Of a stretch of DNA of 64,000 nt, positions 1 to 9,567 are shown piece by piece. The notes beneath the pieces are model-generated. The model was not told where the DNA came from. It saw only the letters and a list, made by a program, of their open reading frames with translations, and searched no databases. Source of the DNA: Serratia sp. FDAARGOS_506 (lineage in GTDB: Bacteria > Pseudomonadota > Gammaproteobacteria > Enterobacterales > Enterobacteriaceae); the NCBI RefSeq assembly GCF_003812745.1, contig NZ_CP033831.1, forward strand, positions 744,001 to 808,000. Reading direction: 5' to 3'. The translations under genes were made by a program, and so were the position numbers. The first letter of the stretch is position 1, and the number at the start of each line of letters is the position of its first letter.

Positions 1-539
1 ACCAGCAGACGCTCTGGGACGGTTTTCAGTTCCAGCGCATCGGTAGAATCCCACACGCGTGGATCTTCATGAGGAATGAATGGCAGTTGGATCGGACGAG
101 AACCTGCAGCGATGATGGCGTTATCGAAGTTGATGGTGGTTGGGCCGTTTTCGCCTTCCACAACCAGGGTGTTAGCGCCGGTGAACTTGCCCAGGCCGTT
201 GACCACTTTCACTTTACGGCCTTTCGCCATGCCAGCCAGACCGCCGGTCAGCTGAGTGATGACTTTTTCTTTCCAGACGCGCACTTTGTCGATGTCGGTT
301 TTCGGCTCGCCGAAAACGATGCCGTGTTCGGCCAGCGCTTTGGCTTCTTCGATCACTTTGGCAACGTGCAGCAGTGCTTTGGAAGGGATACATCCCACGT
401 TCAGGCAAACCCCGCCCAGAGTGGAATAACGTTCAACCAGAACGGTTTCAAGACCTAAGTCAGCGCAACGAAAGGCTGCAGAGTAACCTGCCGGGCCCGC
501 CCCAAGTACCACGACCTGAGTTTTAATTTCAGTACTCAT
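1..539 (-). CDS. lpd: Dihydrolipoyl dehydrogenase (E3), N-terminal part
   Basis: This is the FAD-dependent E3 component that reoxidizes dihydrolipoamide in the pyruvate and 2-oxoglutarate dehydrogenase complexes, passing electrons to NAD+ in the cytoplasm. The visible 179 residues begin MSTEIKTQVVVLGAGPAGYS. They contain the FAD-binding GAGPAG loop and the redox-active disulfide motif GGVCLNVGCIPSK, so the active-site cysteines are present. The C-terminal NAD and dimerization domains lie outside the window. It follows aceF after a 233-bp gap that holds a hairpin and probably its own promoter, as in E. coli, where lpd is transcribed both with aceEF and alone. The identification is secure. Confidence 0.97.
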   Translation of the reverse strand, partial: MSTEIKTQVVVLGAGPAGYSAAFRCADLGLETVLVERYSTLGGVCLNVGCIPSKALLHVAKVIEEAKALAEHGIVFGEPKTDIDKVRVWKEKVITQLTGGLAGMAKGRKVKVVNGLGKFTGANTLVVEGENGPTTINFDNAIIAAGSRPIQLPFIPHEDPRVWDSTDALELKTVPERLL

Positions 540-650
540 CATGACCTCTTAATTGATTGTCCGGCGGGTCAGACGTCATTTTTATTGCTAATCGATCTCA
601 TAACGCCCTTCATCCACCGGGACGCTTACACCGCGAGCAGTTTACAGAAT

Positions 651-660
651 TGTTAATAAT
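651..660. promoter_or_regulatory. ArcA-like box in the lpd upstream region
   Basis: TGTTAATAAT matches the ArcA core WGTTAATTAW at 9 of 10 positions and lies about 110 bp upstream of the lpd start. ArcA repression of pyruvate dehydrogenase genes is known in E. coli. Binding here is inference. Confidence 0.35.
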
Positions 661-743
661 CTGCAAAGCGTGTTCGAGTGACCCGTGTCTCAACAATTTT
701 GTCGAGTTATGCAAAATCCGACAAAACTGCTACAGAATCGTCA

Positions 744-765
744 GGGGCGCAGCATGCTGCGCCCC
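744..765. terminator. Perfect 22-bp palindrome between aceF and lpd
   Basis: The arms GGGGCGCAGCA and TGCTGCGCCCC form a perfect inverted repeat starting 7 bp past the aceF stop codon. On the minus strand, the direction of aceF transcription, no T-run follows. It is therefore more likely a 3'-stabilizing or attenuating hairpin than a full Rho-independent terminator. TTTT follows it only on the plus strand. Confidence 0.6.
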
Positions 766-772
766 TTTTGCA

Positions 773-2653
773 TTACATCACCAGACGGCGAATGTCGGAC
801 AACATGTTGTTGATGATGGTGATGAAGCGCGCACCATCGGCACCGTCGATAACGCGGTGGTCGAAGGACAGCGACATCGGCATCATCAGGCGCGGCATGA
901 ACTCTTTACCGTTCCAGACCGGCTCCATCGCAGACTTGGAGACGCCCAGGATAGCCACTTCCGGCGCGTTGACGATCGGCGCGAAGTGGGTCGTCCCGAT
1001 GCCGCCCAGGCTGGAGATGGTGAAGCAGCCGCCCTGCATCTCGCCCGCGGTCAGCTTGCCGTCGCGCGCTTTCTTGGAGATGGTCATCAGTTCGCGAGAC
1101 AGCTCGGTGATGCTCTTCTTGTTCACGTCCTTGAACACCGGAACCACCAGGCCGTTCGGGGTATCTACCGCCACGCCGATGTTGATGTATTTCTTCAGCG
1201 TCAGCTTCTGACCGTCTTCGGACAGCGAGCTGTTGAAGCGCGGCATCTGCTCCAGAGCGGCAGCAACGGCTTTCATGATGAACACGACAGGCGTGAACTT
1301 CACGTCCAGCTTGCGCTTGGCCGCTTCTTCGTTCTGCTGTTTGCGGAACGCTTCCAGATCGGTGATATCGGTTTTGTCGAAGTGAGTCACGTGCGGGATC
1401 ATCACCCAGTTGCGGCTCAGGTTCGCGCCAGAGATCTTCTGGATGCGGCCCATTTCGACTTCTTCGATCTCGCCGAACTTGCTGAAGTCCACTTTCGGCC
1501 ATGGCAGCATGCCTGGCAGACCGCCGCCGGCAGCGGCCGGAGCCGCTTCAGCGCGTTTCACCGCGTCTTTCACGTAAGTCTGAACGTCTTCGCGCAGGAT
1601 ACGGCCTTTACGACCTGTACCCTTCACTTTCGCCAGGTTAACGCCGAATTCACGCGCCAGGCGACGAATGACCGGGGTCGCGTGCACGTATGCCGCGTTC
1701 TCGGCGAACTCGCCTTTGTCGTCAGCTTTCGCAGCCGGAGCGGCAGCTTTAGCAGCGGCCGGAGCCGGCGCAGCTTCCGCTTTAGCAGCTGGAGCAGCGG
1801 CGGCAGGCGCAGCGCCTTCCACTTCGAATACCATGATCAGGGAGCCGGTTTTCACTTTGTCGCCGGTCGCGATCTTGATCTCTTTCACGGTACCGGCGAA
1901 CGGCGCAGGCACTTCCATGGAAGCCTTGTCGCCTTCCACGGTGATCAGAGACTGCTCGGCGGCAACCTTGTCGCCCACCTTAACCATCACTTCGGTCACT
2001 TCGACTTCGTCGCCGCCGATATCCGGCACGGCGACGTCTTTGGCCGCAGAGGCCGCAGGCGCTGCAGCGGCGGCAGGGGCTTGCGCCGCAGCCGGGGCCG
2101 CAGCGGAAGCGGCGCCGGCCACTTCGAACACCATGATCAGGGAACCGGTTTTCACTTTGTCGCCGGTCGCGATCTTGATCTCTTTCACGGTGCCCGCGAA
2201 CGGCGCAGGGACTTCCATGGAAGCCTTGTCGCCTTCAACGGTGATCAGGGACTGCTCGGCTTCCACCTTGTCGCCCACTTTCACCAGGACCTCGGTCACT
2301 TCGACTTCGTCGGCGCCGATGTCCGGCACGGCAACGTCTTTGGCTGCAGCGGCGGCCGGGGCAGCAGCTGCTGCCGCCGGTTTTTCTTCCGCTTTCGCCG
2401 CCGGTGCAGCTTCCGCTGCGCCTGCCGCTTCGAAGATCATGATCAGTTTGCCGGTTTCGGTTTTATCGCCGACCGCCACTTTGATCTCTTTCACCACGCC
2501 CGCCTGCGGGGATGGCACTTCCATGGAAGCCTTGTCGCCTTCCACGGTGATCAGCGATTGTTCCACTTCAACTTTATCGCCGACCTTCACCAGAATCTCG
2601 GTGATTTCGACTTCATCTGCACCGATGTCCGGTACGTTGATTTCGATAGACAT
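773..2653 (-). CDS. aceF: Dihydrolipoamide acetyltransferase (E2) of pyruvate dehydrogenase
   Basis: This is the core acetyltransferase, which moves the acetyl group from E1 to CoA on swinging lipoyl arms. The 626-residue protein has three N-terminal lipoyl domains (roughly residues 1-75, 105-180 and 205-280), each with the lipoylated lysine in [11 protein letters not shown]. Ala/Pro-rich linkers separate the domains. An E1/E3-binding domain ([20 protein letters not shown] region) and the catalytic domain ending in [15 protein letters not shown] follow, with the DHRxxDG active-site motif. The gene starts 13 bp after aceE and is cotranscribed with it. Lipoyl domains 2 and 3 are almost identical in DNA as well as protein. 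Three lipoyl domains match the E. coli arrangement. Confidence 0.98.
   Translation of the reverse strand: MSIEINVPDIGADEVEITEILVKVGDKVEVEQSLITVEGDKASMEVPSPQAGVVKEIKVAVGDKTETGKLIMIFEAAGAAEAAPAAKAEEKPAAAAAAPAAAAAKDVAVPDIGADEVEVTEVLVKVGDKVEAEQSLITVEGDKASMEVPAPFAGTVKEIKIATGDKVKTGSLIMVFEVAGAASAAAPAAAQAPAAAAAPAASAAKDVAVPDIGGDEVEVTEVMVKVGDKVAAEQSLITVEGDKASMEVPAPFAGTVKEIKIATGDKVKTGSLIMVFEVEGAAPAAAAPAAKAEAAPAPAAAKAAAPAAKADDKGEFAENAAYVHATPVIRRLAREFGVNLAKVKGTGRKGRILREDVQTYVKDAVKRAEAAPAAAGGGLPGMLPWPKVDFSKFGEIEEVEMGRIQKISGANLSRNWVMIPHVTHFDKTDITDLEAFRKQQNEEAAKRKLDVKFTPVVFIMKAVAAALEQMPRFNSSLSEDGQKLTLKKYINIGVAVDTPNGLVVPVFKDVNKKSITELSRELMTISKKARDGKLTAGEMQGGCFTISSLGGIGTTHFAPIVNAPEVAILGVSKSAMEPVWNGKEFMPRLMMPMSLSFDHRVIDGADGARFITIINNMLSDIRRLVM
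1827..2345. repeat. Two near-identical lipoyl-domain repeats in aceF
   Basis: The stretch 1827-2045 recurs at 2127-2345, exactly 300 bp away, with only scattered differences. Both encode a lipoyl domain including [21 protein letters not shown] more diverged third copy lies near 2430-2640. This is in-frame domain duplication, probably kept similar by gene conversion. Confidence 0.85.
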
Positions 2654-2666
2654 TATTCAGTACCTC

Positions 2667-5330
2667 TTAGGCCAGACGCGGGTTAACTTTTTCCGGGTTG
2701 ATGTCGAATTTCTTGATTGCATCAGCAACCACAGAAGCTTCGATCTCACCGCGTTTAGCCAGTTCACCCAGAGCAGCAACCACCACGTAGGATGCATCGA
2801 CTTCGAAGTGGTGACGCAGGTTTTCGCGGCTGTCCGAACGACCGAAGCCGTCGGTGCCCAGAACGCGATAATCGCTGGCCGGCACATAAGTACGAACCTG
2901 TTCGGCGAACAGTTTCATGTAGTCGGTAGAAGCTACCGCCGGCGCGTCGTTCATCACCTGAGCGATGTAAGGCACGCGTGGCGTTTCGGTTGGGTGCAGC
3001 ATGTTCCAGCGCTCGCAGTCCTGACCGTCGCGCGCCAGTTCGGTGAACGAGGTCACGCTGTAGGTGTCGGAACCCACGCCGTATTCCTTCGCCAGGATCT
3101 GCGCAGCTTCGCGCACGTGGCGCAGGATGGCGCCGGAGCCCAGCAGCTGTACCTTGCCTTTGCTGCCTTCCAGCGTTTCCAGCTTGTAGATACCCTTGCG
3201 GATACCTTCTTCCGCACCCTGCGGCATCGCAGGCATGTGGTAGTTTTCGTTCAGCGTGGTCAGGTAGTAGTACACGTTTTCTGGGTTGTCGCCATACATG
3301 CGCACCAGACCATCGTGCATGATTACCGCCACTTCGTACGCGTAAGCCGGATCGTAAGAGATGCAGTTAGGGATGGTCAGAGACTGAATGTGGCTGTGGC
3401 CATCTTCGTGCTGCAGACCTTCGCCGTTCAGAGTAGTACGGCCCGAGGTCCCGCCGATCAGGAAGCCGCGCGCCTGTTGGTCGCCCGCTGCCCAGCACAG
3501 GTCGCCGATACGTTGGAAACCGAACATCGAGTAGTAGATGTAGAACGGAATCATCGGCAGATCGTTGGTGCTGTAAGAAGTCGCTGCGGCCAGCCAGGAA
3601 GACGCTGCGCCCAGTTCGTTGATGCCTTCCTGCAGGATTTGGCCTTTCTCGTCTTCTTTGTAGTAAGCAACCTGCTCACGGTCCTGCGGAGTGTACTGCT
3701 GGCCGTTCGGGCTGTAGATACCGATCTGACGGAACAGACCTTCCATACCGAAGGTACGCGCTTCGTCGGCGATGATTGGCACCAGGCGATCTTTGATCGA
3801 CTTGTTCTTCAGCATCACGTTCAGGGCACGCACGAAGGCGATAGTGGTAGAGATCTCTTTGTTCTGCTCTTCCAGCAGCGAGCTGAAATCTTCCAGCGCC
3901 GGCATTTCCAGCTTCTGGGTGAACTCCGGCAGACGAGTCGGCACGTAGCCTTTCAGCGCCTGGCGACGTTCGTGCAGGTATTTGTATTCTTCGGAATCTT
4001 TCTCGAAGGTGATGTACGGCAGTTTTTCGATATCAGCATCGGCAACCGGCACGTTGAAACGATCGCGGAAGTGGTGAACCCCTTCCATGTTCATTTTCTT
4101 CACCTGGTGAGCGATGTTTTTACCTTCCGCAGTTTCACCCATGCCGTAACCTTTGATGGTGTGGGCCAGGATAACGGTCGGTTTGCCTTTGGTGTCCTGC
4201 GCTTTTTTCAGTGCAGCGAAGATTTTCTTCGGATCGTGACCACCACGGTTCAGCGCCCAGATTTCGTCGTCGGTCATGTCTTTGACCAGCGCCGCGGTTT
4301 CCGGGTAACGGCCGAAGAAGTGCTCGCGCACGTAAGCGCCGTCTTTGGATTTGAAGGTCTGGTAATCGCCGTCCAGGGTCTCGTTCATCAGCTGAACCAG
4401 TTTACCGCTGGTGTCTTTACGCAGCAGTTCGTCCCAACGGCCGCCCCAGATCACTTTCAGCACCTGCCAGCCTGCGCCGGAGAAGATGCCTTCCAGTTCG
4501 TTGATGATCTTGCCGTTGCCGGTGACCGGGCCATCCAGGCGCTGCAGGTTGCAGTTGATGACGAACACCAGGTTGTCCAGCTTCTCGCGGGTCGCGATGG
4601 TGATGGCGCCTTTGGATTCCGGCTCATCCATCTCGCCGTCGCCCAGGAAGGCGTAAACGGTCTGCTCAGAGGTGTCTTTCAGGCCGCGGTGTTCCAGGTA
4701 TTTCAGGAACTTCGCCTGATAGATGGCGCTGATTGGGCCCAGGCCCATGGAAACGGTCGGGAACTGCCAGAATTCCGGCATCAGCTTAGGATGCGGGTAA
4801 GAGGACAGGCCATTGCCGTGCACTTCCTGACGGAAGTTGTTCATTTGTTCTTCGGTCAGGCGGCCTTCAAGGAAGGCACGCGCGTAAACGCCCGGAGAGA
4901 TGTGGCCCTGGAAGTACACCAGGTCGCCGCCGTCTTTCTCGTTGCGTGCGCGGAAGAAGTGGTTAAAGCAGACTTCATAGAAGGTCGCGGAAGACTGGAA
5001 GGAAGCCATGTGGCCGCCCAGCTCCAGGTCTTTTTTGGATGCGCGCAGAACGGTCATGATCGCGTTCCAACGGATCGCTGAACGAATGCGGCGTTCCAGA
5101 TCCAGGTTGCCTGGGTAGGCCGGTTCGTCTTCTACCGCGATGGTGTTGACGTAGTTGTGCGCTGCAGCACCAGCCGCAACGTTAACGCCGCCTTTGCGGG
5201 CTTCTCCCAATACCTGATCAATCAGAAACTGAGCTCGCTCAACACCCTCTTCACGGATGACCGATTCGATCGCCTGCAGCCAGTCGCGGGTTTCGATCGG
5301 ATCCACGTCATTGTTTAAACGTTCTGACAT
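2667..5330 (-). CDS. aceE: Pyruvate dehydrogenase E1 component
   Basis: This is the thiamine-diphosphate enzyme that decarboxylates pyruvate and acetylates the E2 lipoyl groups. The chosen start gives MSERLNNDVDPIETRDWLQ and 887 residues, the same length as E. coli AceE. Upstream in-frame codons up to 5399 are not supported by homology. The thiamine-diphosphate/Mg motif starts at FLGDGEMDEPESKGAI and ends near FVINCNLQ. The homodimeric E1 architecture is complete. The gene lies between pdhR (165 bp upstream) and aceF (13 bp downstream) and is expected to be repressed by PdhR when pyruvate is low. Confidence 0.98.
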   Translation of the reverse strand: MSERLNNDVDPIETRDWLQAIESVIREEGVERAQFLIDQVLGEARKGGVNVAAGAAAHNYVNTIAVEDEPAYPGNLDLERRIRSAIRWNAIMTVLRASKKDLELGGHMASFQSSATFYEVCFNHFFRARNEKDGGDLVYFQGHISPGVYARAFLEGRLTEEQMNNFRQEVHGNGLSSYPHPKLMPEFWQFPTVSMGLGPISAIYQAKFLKYLEHRGLKDTSEQTVYAFLGDGEMDEPESKGAITIATREKLDNLVFVINCNLQRLDGPVTGNGKIINELEGIFSGAGWQVLKVIWGGRWDELLRKDTSGKLVQLMNETLDGDYQTFKSKDGAYVREHFFGRYPETAALVKDMTDDEIWALNRGGHDPKKIFAALKKAQDTKGKPTVILAHTIKGYGMGETAEGKNIAHQVKKMNMEGVHHFRDRFNVPVADADIEKLPYITFEKDSEEYKYLHERRQALKGYVPTRLPEFTQKLEMPALEDFSSLLEEQNKEISTTIAFVRALNVMLKNKSIKDRLVPIIADEARTFGMEGLFRQIGIYSPNGQQYTPQDREQVAYYKEDEKGQILQEGINELGAASSWLAAATSYSTNDLPMIPFYIYYSMFGFQRIGDLCWAAGDQQARGFLIGGTSGRTTLNGEGLQHEDGHSHIQSLTIPNCISYDPAYAYEVAVIMHDGLVRMYGDNPENVYYYLTTLNENYHMPAMPQGAEEGIRKGIYKLETLEGSKGKVQLLGSGAILRHVREAAQILAKEYGVGSDTYSVTSFTELARDGQDCERWNMLHPTETPRVPYIAQVMNDAPAVASTDYMKLFAEQVRTYVPASDYRVLGTDGFGRSDSRENLRHHFEVDASYVVVAALGELAKRGEIEASVVADAIKKFDINPEKVNPRLA

Positions 5331-5495
5331 GGTGGTATTCCTTATCTGTCTAATGGTTTGTTTGGAGCCTGTCTTCCTGTGCTCTGTGCAAAAACACACG
5401 AAGACAGGCCCATCAGTTTAGTTGCCGCTTAAGTACTTAACTAAGTACCTCGAACTTAACCCCCGCAGGCTGGTGTACCCTGAAGAGGACAGCTC

Positions 5496-6260
5496 TTAAT
5501 CCTTGCGTTGCTGGAGACGCCGTAGCGATCTCTCGCGCCGAGTATGCTCCCGGCTGAGATCCAGCAAGATTTCCTCGATAAACGCCAAGTGGCGATGCGA
5601 GGCTTCACGGGCCTTTTCCGGCTCGCGTGCCACAATCGCCTCAAAAATTCCGGCGCGGTGGCTGCTCACTTTTGCCAACATCTCACGGCGCGAGTAGAGC
5701 AATTCAAAGTTCTGACGCACGTTCTGTTCCAGCATCGGCCCCATGCAGCGTAGCAGGTGAAGTAACACAACGTTGTGGGCAGCTTCGGTCACGGCGATTT
5801 GATACTGCATGACCGCATCGGCTTCGGCGTCGAGATCGCCGCTGTCTTGAGCCTGTTGAATCACGATGTGGCAGTCGCGGATGCGCGCCAGATCTTCATC
5901 GGTGCCGCGCAGCGCCGCGTAATAGGCGGCAATGCCTTCCAGCGCGTGACGGGTTTCCAGCAGATCGAACTGTGATTCGGGATGGTCGGCCAGCAGCTCG
6001 GCCAGCGGATCGCTGAAGCTCTGCCACAGATTAGTTTGCACGAAGGTGCCGCCGCCCTGACGGCGCAGGAGCAACCCTTTCGCTTCCAGGCGCTGAATGG
6101 CCTCTCTCAGAGAAGGACGGGAGACATCAAATTGTTTCGCCAGCTCGCGCTCCGGAGGCAGTTTTTCGCCTGGGCGCAGTGTCCCCTCGAGGATCAGGTA
6201 TTCGAGCTGTTGCTCGATAACATCTGACAACTTGGGTTGGCGGATTTTGCTGTAGGCCAT
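5496..6260 (-). CDS. pdhR: Pyruvate-sensing GntR-family repressor PdhR
   Basis: This GntR/FadR-type regulator represses its own operon and other respiratory genes, and pyruvate releases it. From the ATG giving [20 protein letters not shown] the protein has 254 residues, the E. coli length. Eighteen upstream in-frame codons were excluded because they overlap the operator region. The N-terminal winged helix reads [35 protein letters not shown]. The C-terminal part is the helical FCD ligand-binding domain. It is the first gene of pdhR-aceE-aceF-lpd. A perfect operator lies 34 bp upstream of the start, consistent with autoregulation. Confidence 0.97.
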   Translation of the reverse strand: MAYSKIRQPKLSDVIEQQLEYLILEGTLRPGEKLPPERELAKQFDVSRPSLREAIQRLEAKGLLLRRQGGGTFVQTNLWQSFSDPLAELLADHPESQFDLLETRHALEGIAAYYAALRGTDEDLARIRDCHIVIQQAQDSGDLDAEADAVMQYQIAVTEAAHNVVLLHLLRCMGPMLEQNVRQNFELLYSRREMLAKVSSHRAGIFEAIVAREPEKAREASHRHLAFIEEILLDLSREHTRRERSLRRLQQRKD

Positions 6261-6293
6261 GAGTGAATTCTTCTCTGCGAATGGCGCGGAGTC

Positions 6294-6310
6294 AATTGGT
6301 AATACCAATT
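6294..6310. promoter_or_regulatory. PdhR operator
   Basis: AATTGGTAATACCAATT is a 17-bp palindrome around a single central base. It contains the PdhR consensus ATTGGTnnnACCAAT exactly. It sits just upstream of pdhR, where the repressor would block the operon promoter. Confidence 0.9.
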
Positions 6311-6435
6311 TCAAAAACGTGACGGTAAAGTAACAAAGTATTCACCTCCTGTCCATACGGGCCTTGATCGAAATCAGGTTACCCGCACATTTTAACACCC
6401 CGCTGAAAACCCCGCTGCAAACCGGTAACGCCGTG

Positions 6436-6448
6436 ATGGTATTACCAT
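6436..6448. promoter_or_regulatory. Second PdhR-like palindrome
   Basis: ATGGTATTACCAT keeps the TGGTnnnACCA core of the PdhR site, 140 bp from the main operator and toward aroP. It could be an auxiliary operator or a chance match. Confidence 0.35.
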
Positions 6449-6891
6449 TTACGCGCCGGGTTGGGGATTTAACTTTTACCAAACCTTACGCAAGGAAGAG
6501 TGCAAACTTTTTGCCCAAGTTTTATTGCATGGTTATTACGCTTTGATGAATGACTATTTGGCGAGCAGCGCAACGATGGTTCGTTCATTATTTGAACGCA
6601 CCCCACCGTTCAGATCTACGTTATTTTTGCGCATTATGTGATTTGTTGCTTATTTCATGCACTGAATCCCCCCTGCCGTCACACAACCCGCATTTTGTTT
6701 CCTAAACTGCTGCAATCTTAATCACTCACACGACAAAGCAGGTGCAAACTGACGCGCATAACATTATTCTCTGCCAAACGGTAGCGGCGCCGTGGAATTA
6801 ATAGATATAACGTCGTAAATAAAACAAAACACACATCGTAACCACTGCTTTACAGGCATGTGGTCATTCGCAACGACAGAGGGTTAGATTG

Positions 6892-8268
6892 ATGGATGGT
6901 CAACAGCATGGTGACCAGCTGAAACGCGGCCTGAAAAACCGCCATATTCAGCTCATCGCCTTAGGTGGCGCAATCGGCACCGGGTTATTTCTCGGTATCG
7001 CTCAAACAATAAAAATGGCCGGCCCGTCGGTTATTCTCGGTTACGCCATCGGTGGCTTCATCGCGTTTCTGATCATGCGCCAGCTGGGGGAAATGGTGGT
7101 GGAAGAACCGGTTGCCGGTTCCTTCAGCCACTTCGCCTACAAATACTGGGGCAACTTCGCCGGCTTCGCTTCCGGCTGGAACTACTGGGTGTTGTATGTC
7201 CTGGTGGCGATGGCGGAGCTGACAGCGGTCGGCATCTACGTGCAGTACTGGTGGCCGGAGATCCCCACCTGGGTCTCCGCCGCGGTGTTCTTCCTGGCGA
7301 TCAACGCCATCAACCTGGCCAACGTCAAAGTTTACGGTGAGATGGAATTCTGGTTCGCCATCATCAAGGTGGTGGCGATTATCGGCATGATCGTGTTCGG
7401 CGCCTACCTGTTGTTCAGCGGCATGGGCGGCCCGGAAGCCACCGTCACCAACCTGTGGGCGCAGGGCGGGTTCTTCCCGAACGGCGTCATGGGCCTGGTG
7501 ATGGCGATGGCGGTGATCATGTTCTCCTTCGGCGGCCTCGAGCTGGTCGGCATCACCGCCGCCGAAGCCGACAACCCGCAAAAAAGCATTCCGAAAGCCA
7601 CCAATCAGGTGATCTACCGCATCCTGATTTTCTATATCGGTTCACTGGCCATTCTGTTGTCGCTGTACCCGTGGGGCAAGGTGGTCGAAGGCGGCAGCCC
7701 GTTCGTGCTGATCTTCCACGCGCTGAACAGCAACCTGGTGGCGACCGTGCTGAACATCGTGGTGCTCACCGCCGCGCTGTCGGTCTACAACAGCTGCGTC
7801 TACTGCAACAGCCGCATGCTGTACGGCCTGGCGCAACAAGGTAACGGCCCGAAAAGCCTGCTGAAGGTCGACGGCCGCGGCGTGCCGGTGGTGGCCATCG
7901 GCATTTCCGCCCTCGCCACCGCGCTGTGCGTACTGATTAACTACCTGATCCCTGGCCGTGCCTTCGAGCTATTGATGGCGTTGGTGGTATCGGCGCTGGT
8001 GATCAACTGGGCGATGATCAGCCTGGCGCACCTGAAGTTCCGCGCCGCCAAAAACCGCGAAGGCGTGGTGCCGAAGTTCAAGGCGTTCTGGTACCCGTTC
8101 AGCAACTACCTGTGCCTGCTGTTCATGGCCGGCATCCTGGTGATCATGTACCTGACGCCGGGCATTCAAATCTCGGTGCTGCTGATCCCGGTATGGGTGG
8201 CGATCCTGGCCGTTGGTTACGCCATCAAACAGCGCAGCCAACGCGTCGACGGCGTCACCAGCCGTTGA
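6892..8268 (+). CDS. aroP: Aromatic amino acid permease AroP
   Basis: This APC-superfamily proton symporter imports phenylalanine, tyrosine and tryptophan across the inner membrane. The 458-residue protein MDGQQHGDQLKRGLKNRHIQ has about 12 membrane segments. It carries the amino-acid-permease signature around LGGAIGTGLFLG and the conserved SFGGLELVGITAAEADNP stretch. A TTG codon directly before the ATG is in frame, but the ATG is preferred. aroP is divergent from pdhR, the E. coli arrangement. A strong bidirectional terminator follows. PheP and other paralogues are close relatives, but the position next to pdhR favours AroP. Confidence 0.95.
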   Translation: MDGQQHGDQLKRGLKNRHIQLIALGGAIGTGLFLGIAQTIKMAGPSVILGYAIGGFIAFLIMRQLGEMVVEEPVAGSFSHFAYKYWGNFAGFASGWNYWVLYVLVAMAELTAVGIYVQYWWPEIPTWVSAAVFFLAINAINLANVKVYGEMEFWFAIIKVVAIIGMIVFGAYLLFSGMGGPEATVTNLWAQGGFFPNGVMGLVMAMAVIMFSFGGLELVGITAAEADNPQKSIPKATNQVIYRILIFYIGSLAILLSLYPWGKVVEGGSPFVLIFHALNSNLVATVLNIVVLTAALSVYNSCVYCNSRMLYGLAQQGNGPKSLLKVDGRGVPVVAIGISALATALCVLINYLIPGRAFELLMALVVSALVINWAMISLAHLKFRAAKNREGVVPKFKAFWYPFSNYLCLLFMAGILVIMYLTPGIQISVLLIPVWVAILAVGYAIKQRSQRVDGVTSR

Positions 8269-8286
8269 ACCCCGTGACCGCGCAAT

Positions 8287-8317
8287 AAAATGGCCCGCAG
8301 ATGCGGGCCATTTTTTT
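8287..8317. terminator. Bidirectional terminator between aroP and the cytochrome c gene
   Basis: The arms AAAATGGCCCGC and GCGGGCCATTTT enclose the loop AGAT, with T-runs on both strands. It ends aroP and the convergent dehydrogenase operon. Confidence 0.93.
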
Positions 8318-8331
8318 CGCCTGAACGCCGC

Positions 8332-9567
8332 TTACTTGCGCAGCGCTTTCACCTGCTCGGCGGTGATGTCCGCCGGCAAGCCGCCCCAGGTCACGCGCAG
8401 GTAATTCACCAGCTCCGCCACTTCGGCATCGCTCAGCCGCTCGCCGAAGCCCGGCATGCTCTGCATGCTTTCGCCGTTCGGGAATTGCTGGGCCGGCAAG
8501 CCGTCCAGCACCGACACGATCAGGTTCTTGCCGTCCGCCTGGCGCAGCGTGGCGTTATCGCGCATCGCCGGTGCGACGTGCGGTTTGCCCTCGCCTTCAC
8601 GCGCATGGCAGCCGGCGCACTGATCCAGATAGGCCATACGCCCGGTATCGTTGCCCTGGCCCATTTTCACCGGCACTGCCGCCGGCGGCTGCTCGCCCAT
8701 CAGATACAGCGCCAGCGCCTGGTGGTCTTCCGGCGTTAAATGACGGGTGCTGAGATCCACCACCATGTGCATCTCGCTGAAGGCGGAACCCTGCGGCGCG
8801 AGACCGGTGCTGAGGAAGCGGCTGACGTCCTGCGGCGTCCAGCCGCGCTGTGCCAGACCGTGCGGCGTAATGTCCGGCGCCATGAAGCGGCCGAGATCGC
8901 CGCCCTGCATCGGCTTGGCGAGATCCATCTGCCCCAGCACGCCACGCGGCGTGTGGCATTCGCCACAGTGGCCCAGCACATCGGCCAGATAGCGGCCGCG
9001 CTGCCATTGCGGCGAATTGCCCTGCGAACTGGCCGGCAGAGGATCCTGGCTGCGGAACAGCAGGTTCCAGCCGATCAGCGCCATGCGCTGGTTGAACGGG
9101 AACGGCATCTCGTTGGCCGGAATGGCGACATCCACCGCCGGACGCGTCATCAGGTAAGCGTAGATGTCGTCGGCGTCCTGACGCGACATGCCCTTGTACG
9201 AGGTGTAAGGCATCGCCGGGTACAGATGTCGCCCGCCCGGCGCCACGCCCTGCGTCAGCGCCAGGAAGAAGTCGTCCTTGGTCCAGCGCCCGATGCCGTG
9301 GTCGGCCGACGGCGTCAGATTGCTGCCGTAAATCGTGCCGAACGGCGTTTCCAGCGGATAGCCGCCGGCCAACGGCGCCCCGCCGCTGGCGGTATGGCAG
9401 GCAGCGCAGTCAGCGGCCTGCGCCAGATAGCGGCCGCGGGCGATCTGTTCGGCGCCGGCGGTCACCTGCTGCACCGGGCCGTCGTAACGGCGGTTTTCCC
9501 GCCACCAGAGCAGCGCAATCACCACGATCGCCACCAGCAAAATCAACACTGCAAGACGTTTTTTCAT
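8332..9567 (-). CDS. Membrane-anchored triheme cytochrome c subunit of an aldehyde-type dehydrogenase
   Basis: This protein probably takes electrons from the molybdenum/Fe-S subunits encoded upstream and passes them to quinone at the periplasmic face of the inner membrane. It has 411 residues, an N-terminal membrane anchor (MKKRLAVLILLVAIVVIALLW) and three CxxCH heme motifs (CAACH, CGECH, CAGCH). This is the layout of cytochrome subunits in acetic-acid-bacterial alcohol and aldehyde dehydrogenases. Its start overlaps the Fe-S gene by 4 bp (ATGA type), so the three genes form one operon. The family is clear; the natural substrate is not. Confidence 0.88.
   Translation of the reverse strand: MKKRLAVLILLVAIVVIALLWWRENRRYDGPVQQVTAGAEQIARGRYLAQAADCAACHTASGGAPLAGGYPLETPFGTIYGSNLTPSADHGIGRWTKDDFFLALTQGVAPGGRHLYPAMPYTSYKGMSRQDADDIYAYLMTRPAVDVAIPANEMPFPFNQRMALIGWNLLFRSQDPLPASSQGNSPQWQRGRYLADVLGHCGECHTPRGVLGQMDLAKPMQGGDLGRFMAPDITPHGLAQRGWTPQDVSRFLSTGLAPQGSAFSEMHMVVDLSTRHLTPEDHQALALYLMGEQPPAAVPVKMGQGNDTGRMAYLDQCAGCHAREGEGKPHVAPAMRDNATLRQADGKNLIVSVLDGLPAQQFPNGESMQSMPGFGERLSDAEVAELVNYLRVTWGGLPADITAEQVKALRK

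Larger units (their letters stand above)
6261..6891. other. Divergent pdhR-aroP promoter region
   Basis: This 631-bp region holds no convincing gene. It contains the PdhR operator (6294-6310), a second PdhR-like palindrome (6436-6448) and AT-rich sequence up to aroP. No clear TyrR box pair with the TGTAAA-N6-TTTACA spacing was found by eye. Confidence 0.6.

Noticed and set aside
557..2686. 709-codon frame on the plus strand opposite aceF
   Set aside because: Antisense shadow of a conserved high-GC gene; the His/Arg/Phe-rich translation has no protein-like pattern.
1668..5081. 1137-codon frame on the plus strand opposite aceF and aceE
   Set aside because: Antisense shadow created by codon bias in two well-supported genes.
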